Shown here in pieces: positions 52,063-60,540 of a DNA stretch of 64,000 nucleotides (position 1 is the stretch's first letter; every line of letters starts with the position of its first letter). Source of the stretch: Neobacillus niacini (GTDB taxonomy: Bacteria > Bacillota > Bacilli > Bacillales > Cytobacillaceae). The translations under genes and the position numbers were made by a program. A model generated the notes under the pieces. That model had not been told where the DNA came from. It saw nothing but the letters and a program-made list of their open reading frames with translations, and did no database searches. The DNA is taken from the NCBI RefSeq assembly GCF_019749295.1, contig NZ_JACWFG010000001.1:146604-210603 (forward strand). The letters are read 5' to 3'.

Positions 52063-53268
52063 CTATTTACCGATAAACATTTGTGTCCAGTGGTTACCAG
52101 ACTTTTCGTAACCTACTCCAATATGAGTAAAGTTTGCACTTAAGATGTTCTTTCTGTGCCCTTCACTGTTCATCCATGCAGTTACGACTTCTTGTGGTGT
52201 CCGTTGTCCTTGAGCAATATTTTCCCCCGCAGATTTATACGTCACGCCAAAGTCCCTCATCATGTCAAATGGAGAACCGTAGGTTGGACTTGTATGTGAG
52301 AAATAATTATTTTGAGCCATATCAACAGATTTCTTTTGTGCAACACTACTTAATTGTGAATCGGCTTTTAAGGCAGGTAATCCATTTTTGCTTCTTTGTG
52401 CATTCGTTAAATCTATAACTTGTTGGACAAATTGACCAACATCACCAGTAGCTGGTGCTGGCGCTGCTGGTTTCGGTGCTGGTGCTGCCGGCGCAGGTGC
52501 CGCTGGTTTCGGTGCTGGCGCTGCCGGCGAAGGTGCTGCTGGTTTTGGCGCTGGCGCAGTTGGCGCTGGCGCTGGTGCTGCTGGTGCTTGTTGTGTTGGT
52601 CCCTGGTTAGTCGGCTTTTGCTGCTGAGCCGGAGCCTGACCTTGCTGATTCCCTCCAAATTGATACCATTGCACAGATCCAAATGGAATATATCTATACT
52701 GCGCATGTTGGATCAATATCGCTTTTGTATGAGGGTAATTTTTACTATCCAATGATGTACGATCCGCTGAGATATTAAGCATATCATTCATATCGTTGTT
52801 ATTGTTGTTGTTCCTTGTAGTTCGATTTACACCCTGGTTATTATCATGTAACCGATTGTAATTAACATTGTTGGTATTCATGTCCCCGTCGTTCAAACGA
52901 TTGTTATTTACATTGTTGGTGTTCATGTGTCGATCGTTTGCACGGTTGTTATTTACATTTCTCGTTCTGTTGTTTCGTGTGTTTGTACGATCATTATTTA
53001 CATTGGTAATATAATCGTCATTGTTGTTCCGATTGTTTCCATTACGATCCCAATCCGGATCGTTGTTATCTCTATTGGTGTAATCTTCGGTGAGCGGACC
53101 GTTATGGTCGATTCCGTCATCTCTGCCATTACCGACATTCAAAATGGTATTGTCTCGATCAGCCCTGCTTGTACGCACTTCGTCGGCTGCATCATTATTG
53201 TTATTACATGCTGCTAGACCGAATGTCAAAACACCTGTTAATAGTAAACCTAAAGGTTTTTTTATCAA
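52063..53268 (-). CDS. CAP-domain lipoprotein with Asn-rich and Ala/Pro-rich repeats (YkwD-like)
   Basis: Lipoprotein of 401 residues. The signal peptide ends at the lipobox GLAAC (Cys21). Then come an Asn/Asp/Arg-rich low-complexity region with three 15-residue repeats (residues 104-148, unit NVNNNRLNDGDMNTN-like), a hydrophobic patch with YRYIPFGSVQWYQFG, and an Ala/Pro/Lys-rich linker with three 12-residue repeats (240-274, unit APKPAAPAPAAP). The C-terminal CAP domain (about 282-399) carries HTSPTYGSPF, SAGENIAQG, WMNSEGHRKNIL and HIGVGYEKSG. The start is TTG 53268. CAP proteins of this type are cell-wall or spore-cortex linked; the exact role is unknown. Confidence 0.88.
   Translation of the reverse strand: MIKKPLGLLLTGVLTFGLAACNNNNDAADEVRTSRADRDNTILNVGNGRDDGIDHNGPLTEDYTNRDNNDPDWDRNGNNRNNNDDYITNVNNDRTNTRNNRTRNVNNNRANDRHMNTNNVNNNRLNDGDMNTNNVNYNRLHDNNQGVNRTTRNNNNNNDMNDMLNISADRTSLDSKNYPHTKAILIQHAQYRYIPFGSVQWYQFGGNQQGQAPAQQQKPTNQGPTQQAPAAPAPAPTAPAPKPAAPSPAAPAPKPAAPAPAAPAPKPAAPAPATGDVGQFVQQVIDLTNAQRSKNGLPALKADSQLSSVAQKKSVDMAQNNYFSHTSPTYGSPFDMMRDFGVTYKSAGENIAQGQRTPQEVVTAWMNSEGHRKNILSANFTHIGVGYEKSGNHWTQMFIGK
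52447..52551 (-). repeat. 36-bp coding tandem repeat in the CAP protein gene (Ala/Pro/Lys)
   Basis: About three copies of a 36-bp unit, encoding APKPAAPAPAAP, lie in frame in residues 240-274. Copies differ by single bases (one has SPA). The linker probably spans the cell wall. Confidence 0.8.
52825..52959 (-). repeat. 45-bp coding tandem repeat in the CAP protein gene (Asn-rich)
   Basis: Three diverged copies of a 45-bp unit encode residues 104-148, each with the pattern NVN-NR---D--MNTN. This is a candidate for copy-number variation. Confidence 0.75.
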
Positions 53269-53353
53269 TTTGATTACCCCCTTGCAAAAATGTTTTTTGC
53301 CTTCTTATTTTTGATTGTTTTTCAAATAATATTGATGGAAATAAACTCTATTT

Positions 53354-53554
53354 CTACAAGAAAAAAACCGAAAGGTAATGACTACCAATCGGTTTTTTGT
53401 TATTCATTTGGGGAATGTTACTATTAGAAATCTGAAAAAATTTGGGGTCCATCTTCATTTCACGTAAACCTTTAGCCTGTGTGTGACGGTTATTATGATC
53501 CCAAAGTGAACTGGCAACAAGTGTAATATCAGTGTTAATAATAACTTTGTTCAT
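53354..53554 (-). CDS. Small hypothetical ORF, doubtful
   Basis: A 66-codon frame begins at 53554, 13 bases after the deacetylase stop, with AGGAG about ten bases before the start. Its last 12 codons run through the terminator hairpin at 53362-53398, which argues against it. The hydrophilic first part contains NTDITLVASSLWDHNN and AKGLREMKMDPKFF. No family is recognised. Confidence 0.25.
   Translation of the reverse strand: MNKVIINTDITLVASSLWDHNNRHTQAKGLREMKMDPKFFQISNSNIPQMNNKKPIGSHYLSVFFL
53362..53398. terminator. Bidirectional terminator after deacetylase operon
   Basis: AAAAAACCGA pairs with TCGGTTTTTT, with an inner GGTA/TACC stem. A and T runs on both sides make it work in both directions. 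It ends the operon that has the deacetylase at 53568 as last clear gene. Confidence 0.85.
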
Positions 53555-53567
53555 AAGGAAATGACTC

Positions 53568-54380
53568 CTAAAATTTTTTATTAATTAAATCAATTTGCTT
53601 ACCTGCTTTTACCTCGACAATATCATTGTCTACACTAAGCCAAACCGATATCGCCGTTGGATTATATACAAAAGAGCTGTCAGCCGAGAATTTCAGGTTT
53701 TGGAAAGCTTTAACATAGTCTACGATTTCTATATTCGCTGCATACCAAATATCATTTCGATTTCCGATAAACTCACAAAAGTTTTCAATTAAATCCCAGT
53801 TTTGATCATTGTCAAACTCATAACTATGCCCCCAGACATACATCATGTACAAGTATTGCTTTTTATGAAGGCCGGCAAAATCCTCGGCAAGTTTCATTAA
53901 ATTTCGGTTATGGTGGCAGGTTGGATTCCATTCTAGGAAATCATCGGGGATCGAAAAGTTCCCTGTACTATGAACAGTTCTAGCATATTCGATTCCCAGA
54001 TATGGAAGCATTTCTTTTATTAATGAATTATAGGAACCATTCGGATAAGACAATCCTCTTACAGTATATCCTGAAATCTTTTCCAGGCTTTTTCGGTCTT
54101 CAATGATTTCCTCGATAAGTTGTTCTTTCGGTGACCTGGCAATGGTTGGATGTGTTACCGTATGTGTTGAGATTTCATGTCCTTCGTACAGCTGCACTGC
54201 TTCCTCTTCAGGGATACGATCTTCAAACCCTAATAACCCCGAATTAACATGAAATGAACCCTTAATTCCATTTTGGTTGAAAATACTTACTAATCTTCTG
54301 TCCGCTGCCCTGCCATCGTCGTAACTCATGGTTAACACTTTATGTTTTCCTTCCGGGAAAGTCATCAAAACTTTAGGCAT
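53568..54380 (-). CDS. Polysaccharide deacetylase (NodB/CE4-like)
   Basis: Deacetylase of 270 residues, no signal peptide. The NodB motif begins at LTMSYDDGRAAD, with the metal-ligand motif HEISTHTVTHPT and the RGLSYPNGSYN segment. CE4 enzymes remove acetyl groups from chitin, xylan or peptidoglycan, but this cytoplasmic form probably acts on imported oligosaccharides. The start is ATG 54380, with GAGAGGG upstream; a TTG five codons earlier is an alternative. It is the last gene of the operon that begins with GH106-like 54420-57611, 39 bases away. Confidence 0.85.
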   Translation of the reverse strand: MPKVLMTFPEGKHKVLTMSYDDGRAADRRLVSIFNQNGIKGSFHVNSGLLGFEDRIPEEEAVQLYEGHEISTHTVTHPTIARSPKEQLIEEIIEDRKSLEKISGYTVRGLSYPNGSYNSLIKEMLPYLGIEYARTVHSTGNFSIPDDFLEWNPTCHHNRNLMKLAEDFAGLHKKQYLYMMYVWGHSYEFDNDQNWDLIENFCEFIGNRNDIWYAANIEIVDYVKAFQNLKFSADSSFVYNPTAISVWLSVDNDIVEVKAGKQIDLINKKF

Positions 54381-54419
54381 AGCTATCCCTCTCAATCTAA
54401 AAATATAGGTACCCTTAAA

Positions 54420-57400
54420 CTACCCTATGTCAGTAACCGCACGTAGTTTATGTTCCTCATAGTCAAAATACATTCCTTCTAAAAGTCCTATTAGCGTGTT
54501 GGTTATTCTTACCTCCACTACGTTTTCTCCGGAATGAAGAATCTGTGACTTACCCTGCCATTTATACGGTGTCCACGCTTTAACACCCAGCACATGACCG
54601 TTAACCAAAACTTCCATACAATCATGAAAATGTTTATCCCAATCATTGAAAAATAATTCGAAACACTCCTCTTTCGGAACACTGTCTAAATGGATTTTTC
54701 GAGTAAATATCATCGTCCCTGCATAGTAGGGATAAGTAGTGTATGGCCCTTGATGTAAGGAGGAAATGGTTGATGTACAGGTCAGAATAGGATGCTGCTC
54801 CTCGTTAAACATGACCCCAAAATCCCCCGATAGATATAGTGCATCAACAACACCATCCCAATCGTGCTCAACATTTACTTCAATACGCAGGATGTTTTCT
54901 CCTTTTTTTAAATAAGGCAAAATGTCACTTATAAGATTACTATTGTCATAAATGAAGTGGTGTTGAAAGGTCTCCACCTTGTGCTCATTAAGAAAGATTT
55001 GATATTGACCGGAAATAGCTCCCTTATCCATCAATAAGCAACAGTTCACAGGCATTTGTTCAACCATAAACTTTCTTTGATACGTACAGGATATTGGATA
55101 ATTCATAGTCAGTTTCATTGGTGTACCAAACAGCTGCTGGAATTGGATTGGCATTGTTTGTTCATTCATCAAATCAGAACATTGATCAATAAACGTTTTA
55201 GCCTGAACCATAGTGTGAGTACTATTCTGCTCCGAATGTAATCCAAGTTCAAAATGATCAAACCGGAGCGTATTAGCCTGAAGCGCCTTCATTTCCCAAT
55301 TATCTTGAGAATTAACCTTCCAAACCCATGGCTCTTTTGTTTTCTCAACTGCCTCTGTTACATCCTTACGGTTAATCTGAATGAGACAGCTTTGATAGGA
55401 TTCAAATTCTAAATCTAGTATCCATTTTGTATCGTCATAGGATGAAGCGAGAAGCTCCACTTCCCCAGTATCCAAATCAAGTTTAAGAAAATCACAAGGA
55501 TAAGCTACCGTCAGACTTGTTTGATGTTCTCCCTCTTCCTGATTACTGATAAACATCAAGGTAGAATCATCGGAAATCTTGCGTTTTTCAGTTAAGAAAC
55601 TTTTATGTTCACTTCTGCATTCAAAATGTATTTCATCAATTAAGTGCTTGTTTAATAAATGGAGCAAAATTTCTGTTTTTCCGGAAGGGATGAAATAAGC
55701 ATTCTGCTTACCTTTATGATAGGAATCTCGTTTAGTATTTTGACCATTCCAATATCCTGAATGAGTTGATTCAGACAGTCCAAATGTTTCTAGAATCTCT
55801 TGTTCAATGGAGTGTCCGTCAATACCTTCATATGGAAGCAATTTATTCGCAATCACCACACCACCTTGCTTGAGAAACAATTTGATTTTTCCCCATGCAG
55901 CAGTTTCAATATTAGAAATTGGCGGAAGGATTAGAACTGAATACCTTGCGTGACCTATGTTTATTTTTCCATCTGGTACTTCTGCTTCACAAAGGATTTC
56001 TGGGTCAAAATGGTCATACCCTTTATGATGCAGGATCAGCTGTTTTGAGATATCAGACCAATCTTGCTTTAATCGGTTAAGTTTTTCCTTTTCTGACTCA
56101 GTTTGACCGATGTAGTGAAAGCCATGAAACGGATTACCCATTTGTGTCCATAAGCTGGTTGTTGGATCAAGCAATGCAATGTTACGAACTGGAACTCCAG
56201 AGCTCATCACATAGCCAAGCCTGCCCGTATAATCTCCAAGCTGCCGAAAGTGCTGCCAGTATGGATTTTGAAAAAATTGAGACGGCGGCGCATCATGTTT
56301 TGTCAGCCCATCCAGCGTATAGAAAAAAGCATGAAAATTAAAAAAATTGATTCCAAAAGCTGCCAGTCTGTCGAGCATCCACTTTGCATCCTGCAGGGTC
56401 ATCGACCACCCTACACTGTGGAAGCTTTCAATTAATGCCCTCTCTCTCCCCAATTGGTTTGCTAATGAGCTAACCATTTTCGGATTTGCCCGAAAACTGG
56501 TCATGTAACGGGTAAGAATCCATTCCAATGATCGGCCAAGTTTTTCATGGGCGCTGTCACCGCCGGGGATATGACTATATATCTGGTTAGACATCCGAAC
56601 GGATGGCACTTCGGCCACATACTGAATTCCCTGCTCTTCACACCAATCATGTACTTGCTTATGATAGGACTCCCGTAATAAGAGATGGATAGATTGAAAA
56701 TAATCGTATCGGACCTTAGAGGTATCCTCTCCTTCAGGTTCCACTAATGTATGAAGGTGATCCCTTAAATCATAGCCATTTAGCTGTTGGAAAAAGTCCG
56801 GTAATTGTGGCGACCAGGGAATTCTCCCCAGCAGTCCCGTTTCATCTGTAAATATCCCTTTAACTGTTTTTCCAAATTCTTCGCCCAAGTTTTCTGCATA
56901 GCGTTCATGTGTTAATTCGATAAACGTTCTTATAGCCTCCGCATTACAAGGGTCAACAAAGGTTCCGTAATATTTAAAATCATCGATTTCTTCTTCTAGA
57001 AAACAATGAATCTCCCAATTCCCTTCAGGAGCTGTCCAGTTAAGTATTTTTTTCGTGTTGTATGTAAAAAATCTTTTTTGATTGTATGTTGTTAACCCTA
57101 CTTTTTGAAATACCGGGTCAGACTGATAATTACCAATATATTTTTCTATATTAATTGCTGCATTCCAGCGTTTACTTCCGGTTTCCTGCTCAACCGGAAC
57201 AGCTTTAGCTGACAAAACACGCCCCCAGGGCAGCTCTAATCTGCAGGTTTGGTTACTTTGCAGAGTTTCACTTTTATGCACCAATGTATAGTGTTTGGCG
57301 TCAGGATGAAGAAGTGTCACCTCACCGCCAGCGATTCCGCTTGGGTATGGATATTCATCGTATAACCAAACATCCATGTTTACGTTTTTAGCTTTGTCCA

Positions 57401-57611
57401 CAGCAAACTTCACTTTTTCAAACCATTCTTGTGATAAATAAGGCACTTTTAGGCCTTGCCTTGGACAAATAAAAAATCCTCCCACACCCTTATCCGCCAT
57501 TTCTTGTATTTGACGGGCAATTTCATGGTCTTCCATGTCTCCATTCCAAAACCAAAAAGGATGGATACGAAAAGAAGCCGGAGGATTTTTAAACATTTGG
57601 ATATCAAACAT
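54420..57611 (-). CDS. GH106-like alpha-L-rhamnosidase family protein
   Basis: Protein of 1063 residues without a signal peptide. The N-terminal start FRIHPFWFWNGDMEDHEIARQIQEMADKGVGGFFICPRQG and WLYDEYPYPSGIAGG, followed later by GIFTDETGLLGRIPWSP and ALIESFHSVGWSMT, are characteristic of the glycosyl hydrolase family 106 / alpha-L-rhamnosidase superfamily (PF17132). The C-terminal third has a galactose-binding-like beta-sandwich (GENILRIEVNVEHDWDG, VVEVRITNTLIGLLEGM). The acidic motifs are likely catalytic, but I cannot assign acid and base residues by eye. It would release L-rhamnose from imported oligosaccharides in the cytoplasm. It precedes the deacetylase in the same operon, and a repeat array lies upstream. 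Confidence 0.82.
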   Translation of the reverse strand: MFDIQMFKNPPASFRIHPFWFWNGDMEDHEIARQIQEMADKGVGGFFICPRQGLKVPYLSQEWFEKVKFAVDKAKNVNMDVWLYDEYPYPSGIAGGEVTLLHPDAKHYTLVHKSETLQSNQTCRLELPWGRVLSAKAVPVEQETGSKRWNAAINIEKYIGNYQSDPVFQKVGLTTYNQKRFFTYNTKKILNWTAPEGNWEIHCFLEEEIDDFKYYGTFVDPCNAEAIRTFIELTHERYAENLGEEFGKTVKGIFTDETGLLGRIPWSPQLPDFFQQLNGYDLRDHLHTLVEPEGEDTSKVRYDYFQSIHLLLRESYHKQVHDWCEEQGIQYVAEVPSVRMSNQIYSHIPGGDSAHEKLGRSLEWILTRYMTSFRANPKMVSSLANQLGRERALIESFHSVGWSMTLQDAKWMLDRLAAFGINFFNFHAFFYTLDGLTKHDAPPSQFFQNPYWQHFRQLGDYTGRLGYVMSSGVPVRNIALLDPTTSLWTQMGNPFHGFHYIGQTESEKEKLNRLKQDWSDISKQLILHHKGYDHFDPEILCEAEVPDGKINIGHARYSVLILPPISNIETAAWGKIKLFLKQGGVVIANKLLPYEGIDGHSIEQEILETFGLSESTHSGYWNGQNTKRDSYHKGKQNAYFIPSGKTEILLHLLNKHLIDEIHFECRSEHKSFLTEKRKISDDSTLMFISNQEEGEHQTSLTVAYPCDFLKLDLDTGEVELLASSYDDTKWILDLEFESYQSCLIQINRKDVTEAVEKTKEPWVWKVNSQDNWEMKALQANTLRFDHFELGLHSEQNSTHTMVQAKTFIDQCSDLMNEQTMPIQFQQLFGTPMKLTMNYPISCTYQRKFMVEQMPVNCCLLMDKGAISGQYQIFLNEHKVETFQHHFIYDNSNLISDILPYLKKGENILRIEVNVEHDWDGVVDALYLSGDFGVMFNEEQHPILTCTSTISSLHQGPYTTYPYYAGTMIFTRKIHLDSVPKEECFELFFNDWDKHFHDCMEVLVNGHVLGVKAWTPYKWQGKSQILHSGENVVEVRITNTLIGLLEGMYFDYEEHKLRAVTDIG

Positions 57612-57669
57612 GTTTTTTCCTCCCCTATTCAGAATTTAGTACCTTGATAGTTACCAATTTTTTAGTTTT

Positions 57670-57904
57670 TGAGTTTTTCGGGTACAATCCCGACCTGATT
57701 GTTACCCAATTTCTATTCTATGAGTTTTTCGGGCACAATCGTCCCCTGATTGTTACCCAAATTCCTATTCTATGAGTTTTTCAGGCACAATCCCGACCTG
57801 ATTGTTACCCAAATTCCTATTCTTTGTGTTTTTCGGGCACAATCGTACCCTGATTGTTACCCAATTCGGAAAACAATAGATTTTCAGGTACAATCATCGG
57901 TTTG
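57670..57904. repeat. 52-bp tandem repeat array with a hairpin in each unit
   Basis: Copies lie at 57670-57720, 57721-57772, 57773-57824 and 57825-57876, with partial copies before (about 57640) and after (57877-57904). The unit is TGAGTTTTTCGGGCACAATC, then a variable centre of about 7 bases, GATTGTTACCC, and AATTCCTATTCTA. GGGYACAATC and GATTGTTACCC form an imperfect stem-loop in each. The array fills the 299 bases between the GH43-like stop and the GH106-like start. Confidence 0.9.
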
Positions 57905-57910
57905 AAACTT

Positions 57911-58783
57911 CTACCTCATCACTACCAAGCTATTATTTTCCTCTACTACTGCTAAAAAAACTGGCCGCTCATATGGTGACTTATTCGGGGAATGGATCGC
58001 CAGCTTTAATTCACCGCTAAAGGTTCGAAAAAGCATGGCATGACCGCCGTCTTCGTCAATTAAAGGCTTAGTAACTTGAATCCATGGACCAAGGATTGTG
58101 CCTGTGGCAGACCGGGCTATCCCGACAGCGTAACCATGCTGACTCCTGCTTGACCACAGCATTTGCAATTCCCTGTTCTGAGTTCGATATAGGTATGGCC
58201 CATCTGTAATATAATCGTTCTGCCCTCTAACAGGAACCGTCCAATCTGCTTCTGATGCTTTAAATAGGAGTTCTGGTTCTCCAATAACATTTATTAAATC
58301 AGACGATAACCGCTGCGCCCACATCTCACCGTCCTGAACCTGAAGCCATTCGCGGCAAAAAACAATCCAAGGCTTGTTCTCCTCATCCATAAACAATGTA
58401 CCATCAAGACATTCCCAATCACTTGGGGTAATGGGATGTTTAGACACCGGATAAAATGGACCTAATGGACTTTCGGAAACTAGGATTTGGGTACCTCGGC
58501 AAACACCTTCTGCTTTGAAGCTGGCAAACATATAAAATTGATTTTGATAAACATAAACCTCAGGTGCCCAGAAGTGGTGATCAGCCCAAAAGTCATCAGC
58601 TGGGCGAAAGACTGGAAACGGTCCTTCCCAATTTTCTAGGTCGCTGCTCCTGTAGGCATCAAATCCTACTCCCTGACCCTCCCAAACATTCTGGTCTGTC
58701 GTTCCATAAAGGTAGTAGCATCCACCCTTTTCATCTTTAAGAATGAAAGGATCACGAATACGAATGTCATTATTAGTAAGCAT
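57911..58783 (-). CDS. GH43-like five-bladed-propeller glycosidase (1)
   Basis: Glycosidase of 290 residues without a signal peptide. RIRDPFIL near the start supplies the catalytic-base Asp. A DDFWADHHFWAPEVYVY segment, LDGTLFMDEENKPWI (the second Asp) and ITDGPYLYRTQNRELQML follow. The last motif has Asp where many GH43 enzymes have Glu as acid, a variant seen in some subfamilies. It is cytoplasmic and would remove arabinose, xylose or galactose side groups from oligosaccharides. It is 14 bases downstream of a second propeller gene; the repeat array is immediately after its stop. Confidence 0.82.
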   Translation of the reverse strand: MLTNNDIRIRDPFILKDEKGGCYYLYGTTDQNVWEGQGVGFDAYRSSDLENWEGPFPVFRPADDFWADHHFWAPEVYVYQNQFYMFASFKAEGVCRGTQILVSESPLGPFYPVSKHPITPSDWECLDGTLFMDEENKPWIVFCREWLQVQDGEMWAQRLSSDLINVIGEPELLFKASEADWTVPVRGQNDYITDGPYLYRTQNRELQMLWSSRSQHGYAVGIARSATGTILGPWIQVTKPLIDEDGGHAMLFRTFSGELKLAIHSPNKSPYERPVFLAVVEENNSLVVMR

Positions 58784-58796
58784 TTTTCTCTCCTAT

Positions 58797-59714
58797 CTAT
58801 AAAAATAAGTCAAATGGAGAATTTCGATTACAGACAAGGGTACCATCTACTAACTCCAATTTAGCTGCCTGGATTGATGATCTTCTCGTTTTATAGGAAG
58901 GTTCCACACCTTCAAATCTTTCAGGATGGGTAAAATAAAAGATGTAAGCATTATCTCCGTTCACATGGACATCGGCGTGCATACCGATTGTTCCATCATC
59001 CTCACGTGTACCGCTTTCATTTAATATGATCCCGTTCCTTATCCACTCCTCACCATCGCTAGACTGATAGACACCAAGGCCTGACCATTGATCAATAATC
59101 ATCCAATAAGAATTCTTCCAATAGAATACATTCGGGCCTTCATGAGGAAATCCGGTAATGACAGGACCAACAACTTCCCAATGAAATAAATCAGGGCTAT
59201 CTGCTGCATAGGTATGAGAATGATTAGCTTCATCTTTATACCACATCCTCCACTTACCATTTGGTAGTTTATGAAGGCCAGCATCAATCACATAATCGGA
59301 GCTTAACTTTAATTCAGATTCATAGGTCCAACCCCATAAATTGGTACTTGTATAGTGAATAATCTTCCTCTTATGACCACTCCAGTCAGTTGGAACTCCT
59401 TGAATATAACTAACGTACATATGATAGAGGCCATCGTTCCAAATGATTTCTGGAGCCCAGAATGTGTTCCTTCCCCGTTCAAAATCAAGACCTTCTATCA
59501 CCCCGCGATACGTCCAACTTTTTCCTCCGTCCGATGAGGAGGCAATCCCGAGATCTGTTCCGTGAACCCAGGCATTTTTTTGGCATTCGACAGCAGCTCG
59601 TCGATTTGTATAAATCAGCCACCATTCTTTCGATACAGTATTCCAAATAATCACAGGATCGGCGGCGCCATCATAAATTGGGTCCCGAAACAGAGGAGCA
59701 TTTGGTATGTTCAA
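58797..59714 (-). CDS. GH43/GH117-like five-bladed-propeller glycosidase (2)
   Basis: Glycosidase-fold protein of 305 residues. The motif DGAADPVIIWN near residue 15 contains the probable catalytic-base Asp. TFWAPEIIWNDGLYHMYVSYI, YVIDAGLHKLPNGKWRMWYKD and FPHEGPNVFYWKNSYWM follow, the last with the probable acid Glu. Family assignment between GH43, GH117 and GH32 clans cannot be settled by eye. It has no signal peptide. The esterase gene lies four bases upstream and the first propeller gene follows, so they form one operon. Confidence 0.78.
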   Translation of the reverse strand: MNIPNAPLFRDPIYDGAADPVIIWNTVSKEWWLIYTNRRAAVECQKNAWVHGTDLGIASSSDGGKSWTYRGVIEGLDFERGRNTFWAPEIIWNDGLYHMYVSYIQGVPTDWSGHKRKIIHYTSTNLWGWTYESELKLSSDYVIDAGLHKLPNGKWRMWYKDEANHSHTYAADSPDLFHWEVVGPVITGFPHEGPNVFYWKNSYWMIIDQWSGLGVYQSSDGEEWIRNGIILNESGTREDDGTIGMHADVHVNGDNAYIFYFTHPERFEGVEPSYKTRRSSIQAAKLELVDGTLVCNRNSPFDLFL

Positions 59715-59718
59715 TGAA

Positions 59719-60540
59719 CTAAAACCCCCTCTTCCTTAACCATGCCTCACAGAGCTCTGGCCAAGCTTTTGCTTCAGGATGATCCTCTGCCATCCCTAAT
59801 CCATGCCGGCCGCTTTCAAATACATGAAGCTCAAAAGGAATCTTATGTCTGCTTAACTCTGAGGCAAATAGCAAACTATTTTCTACTGGAACTGCTGCGT
59901 CATCAGCTGTATGCCATAGAAAAGTCGGTGGTGTATCCTTTGTAATCTGAGATTCATTCGATAGTAATTGGATCATTTTTGAACTTGGAACTTCACCTAA
60001 TAAATTGATTCTGCTTCCTTCATGGGTATATTCCCCCATAGTGATGACTGGATAACAAAGGACCATAACATCAGGACGACTGCTAATCCGCTCAATGTGA
60101 TCTTCTGCCTGCCTATTTCCTAGGTCAAAGTGGGTGCCGGCGGTTGAAGCTAGATGACCGCCTGCCGAAAAACCAAGGATTCCAATACGATCTTGATCTA
60201 ATTTCCACTCAGATGCATGATACCTTACCATACGAATTGCTCTCTGGGCATCAACTAACGGAATAGGATGACTAAACGGAGCTACTCGATAATGAAGGAC
60301 AATCGCAGAAATGCCAATCGAATTTAGCCACTGTGCTACTGGGTATGCCTCATGCTCTGCACGCCGAGCGTAACCACCCCCAGGAGCGATTATCATAACG
60401 GGATACGGTCCATCCCCTTCAAGCAAAAAGGGTTCAATACTTGGACAATCCGTATTATATTCATTCTCTTCTAGTTTTACATTGTCCCATAATGCAATTT
60501 TTCCTCTTGCATTCACACCTTGCCCTTCCCCCATAACCAT
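59719..60540 (-). CDS. Alpha/beta hydrolase, acetyl-esterase-like
   Basis: Esterase of 273 residues of the BD-FAE/acetyl xylan esterase type. The oxyanion-forming PGGGYARRAEHEA is near residue 52. The nucleophile Ser is in GILGFSAGGHLAS, the Asp in HTADDAAVPVENS and the His in SGRHGLGM. There is no signal peptide. It would remove acetyl or feruloyl groups from imported oligosaccharides. It shares its last base with the first base of the next gene in the operon (dehydrogenase at 60540-61511), which means tight coupling. Confidence 0.88.
   Translation of the reverse strand: MVMGEGQGVNARGKIALWDNVKLEENEYNTDCPSIEPFLLEGDGPYPVMIIAPGGGYARRAEHEAYPVAQWLNSIGISAIVLHYRVAPFSHPIPLVDAQRAIRMVRYHASEWKLDQDRIGILGFSAGGHLASTAGTHFDLGNRQAEDHIERISSRPDVMVLCYPVITMGEYTHEGSRINLLGEVPSSKMIQLLSNESQITKDTPPTFLWHTADDAAVPVENSLLFASELSRHKIPFELHVFESGRHGLGMAEDHPEAKAWPELCEAWLRKRGF

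Noticed and set aside
52420..52755. Cys/Arg/Trp-rich ORFs on both strands
   Set aside because: They are shadow frames of the Ala/Pro-rich repeats in the CAP gene.
57670..57904. CRISPR array
   Set aside because: The 52-bp units follow each other directly with no unique spacers, and no cas gene is near.
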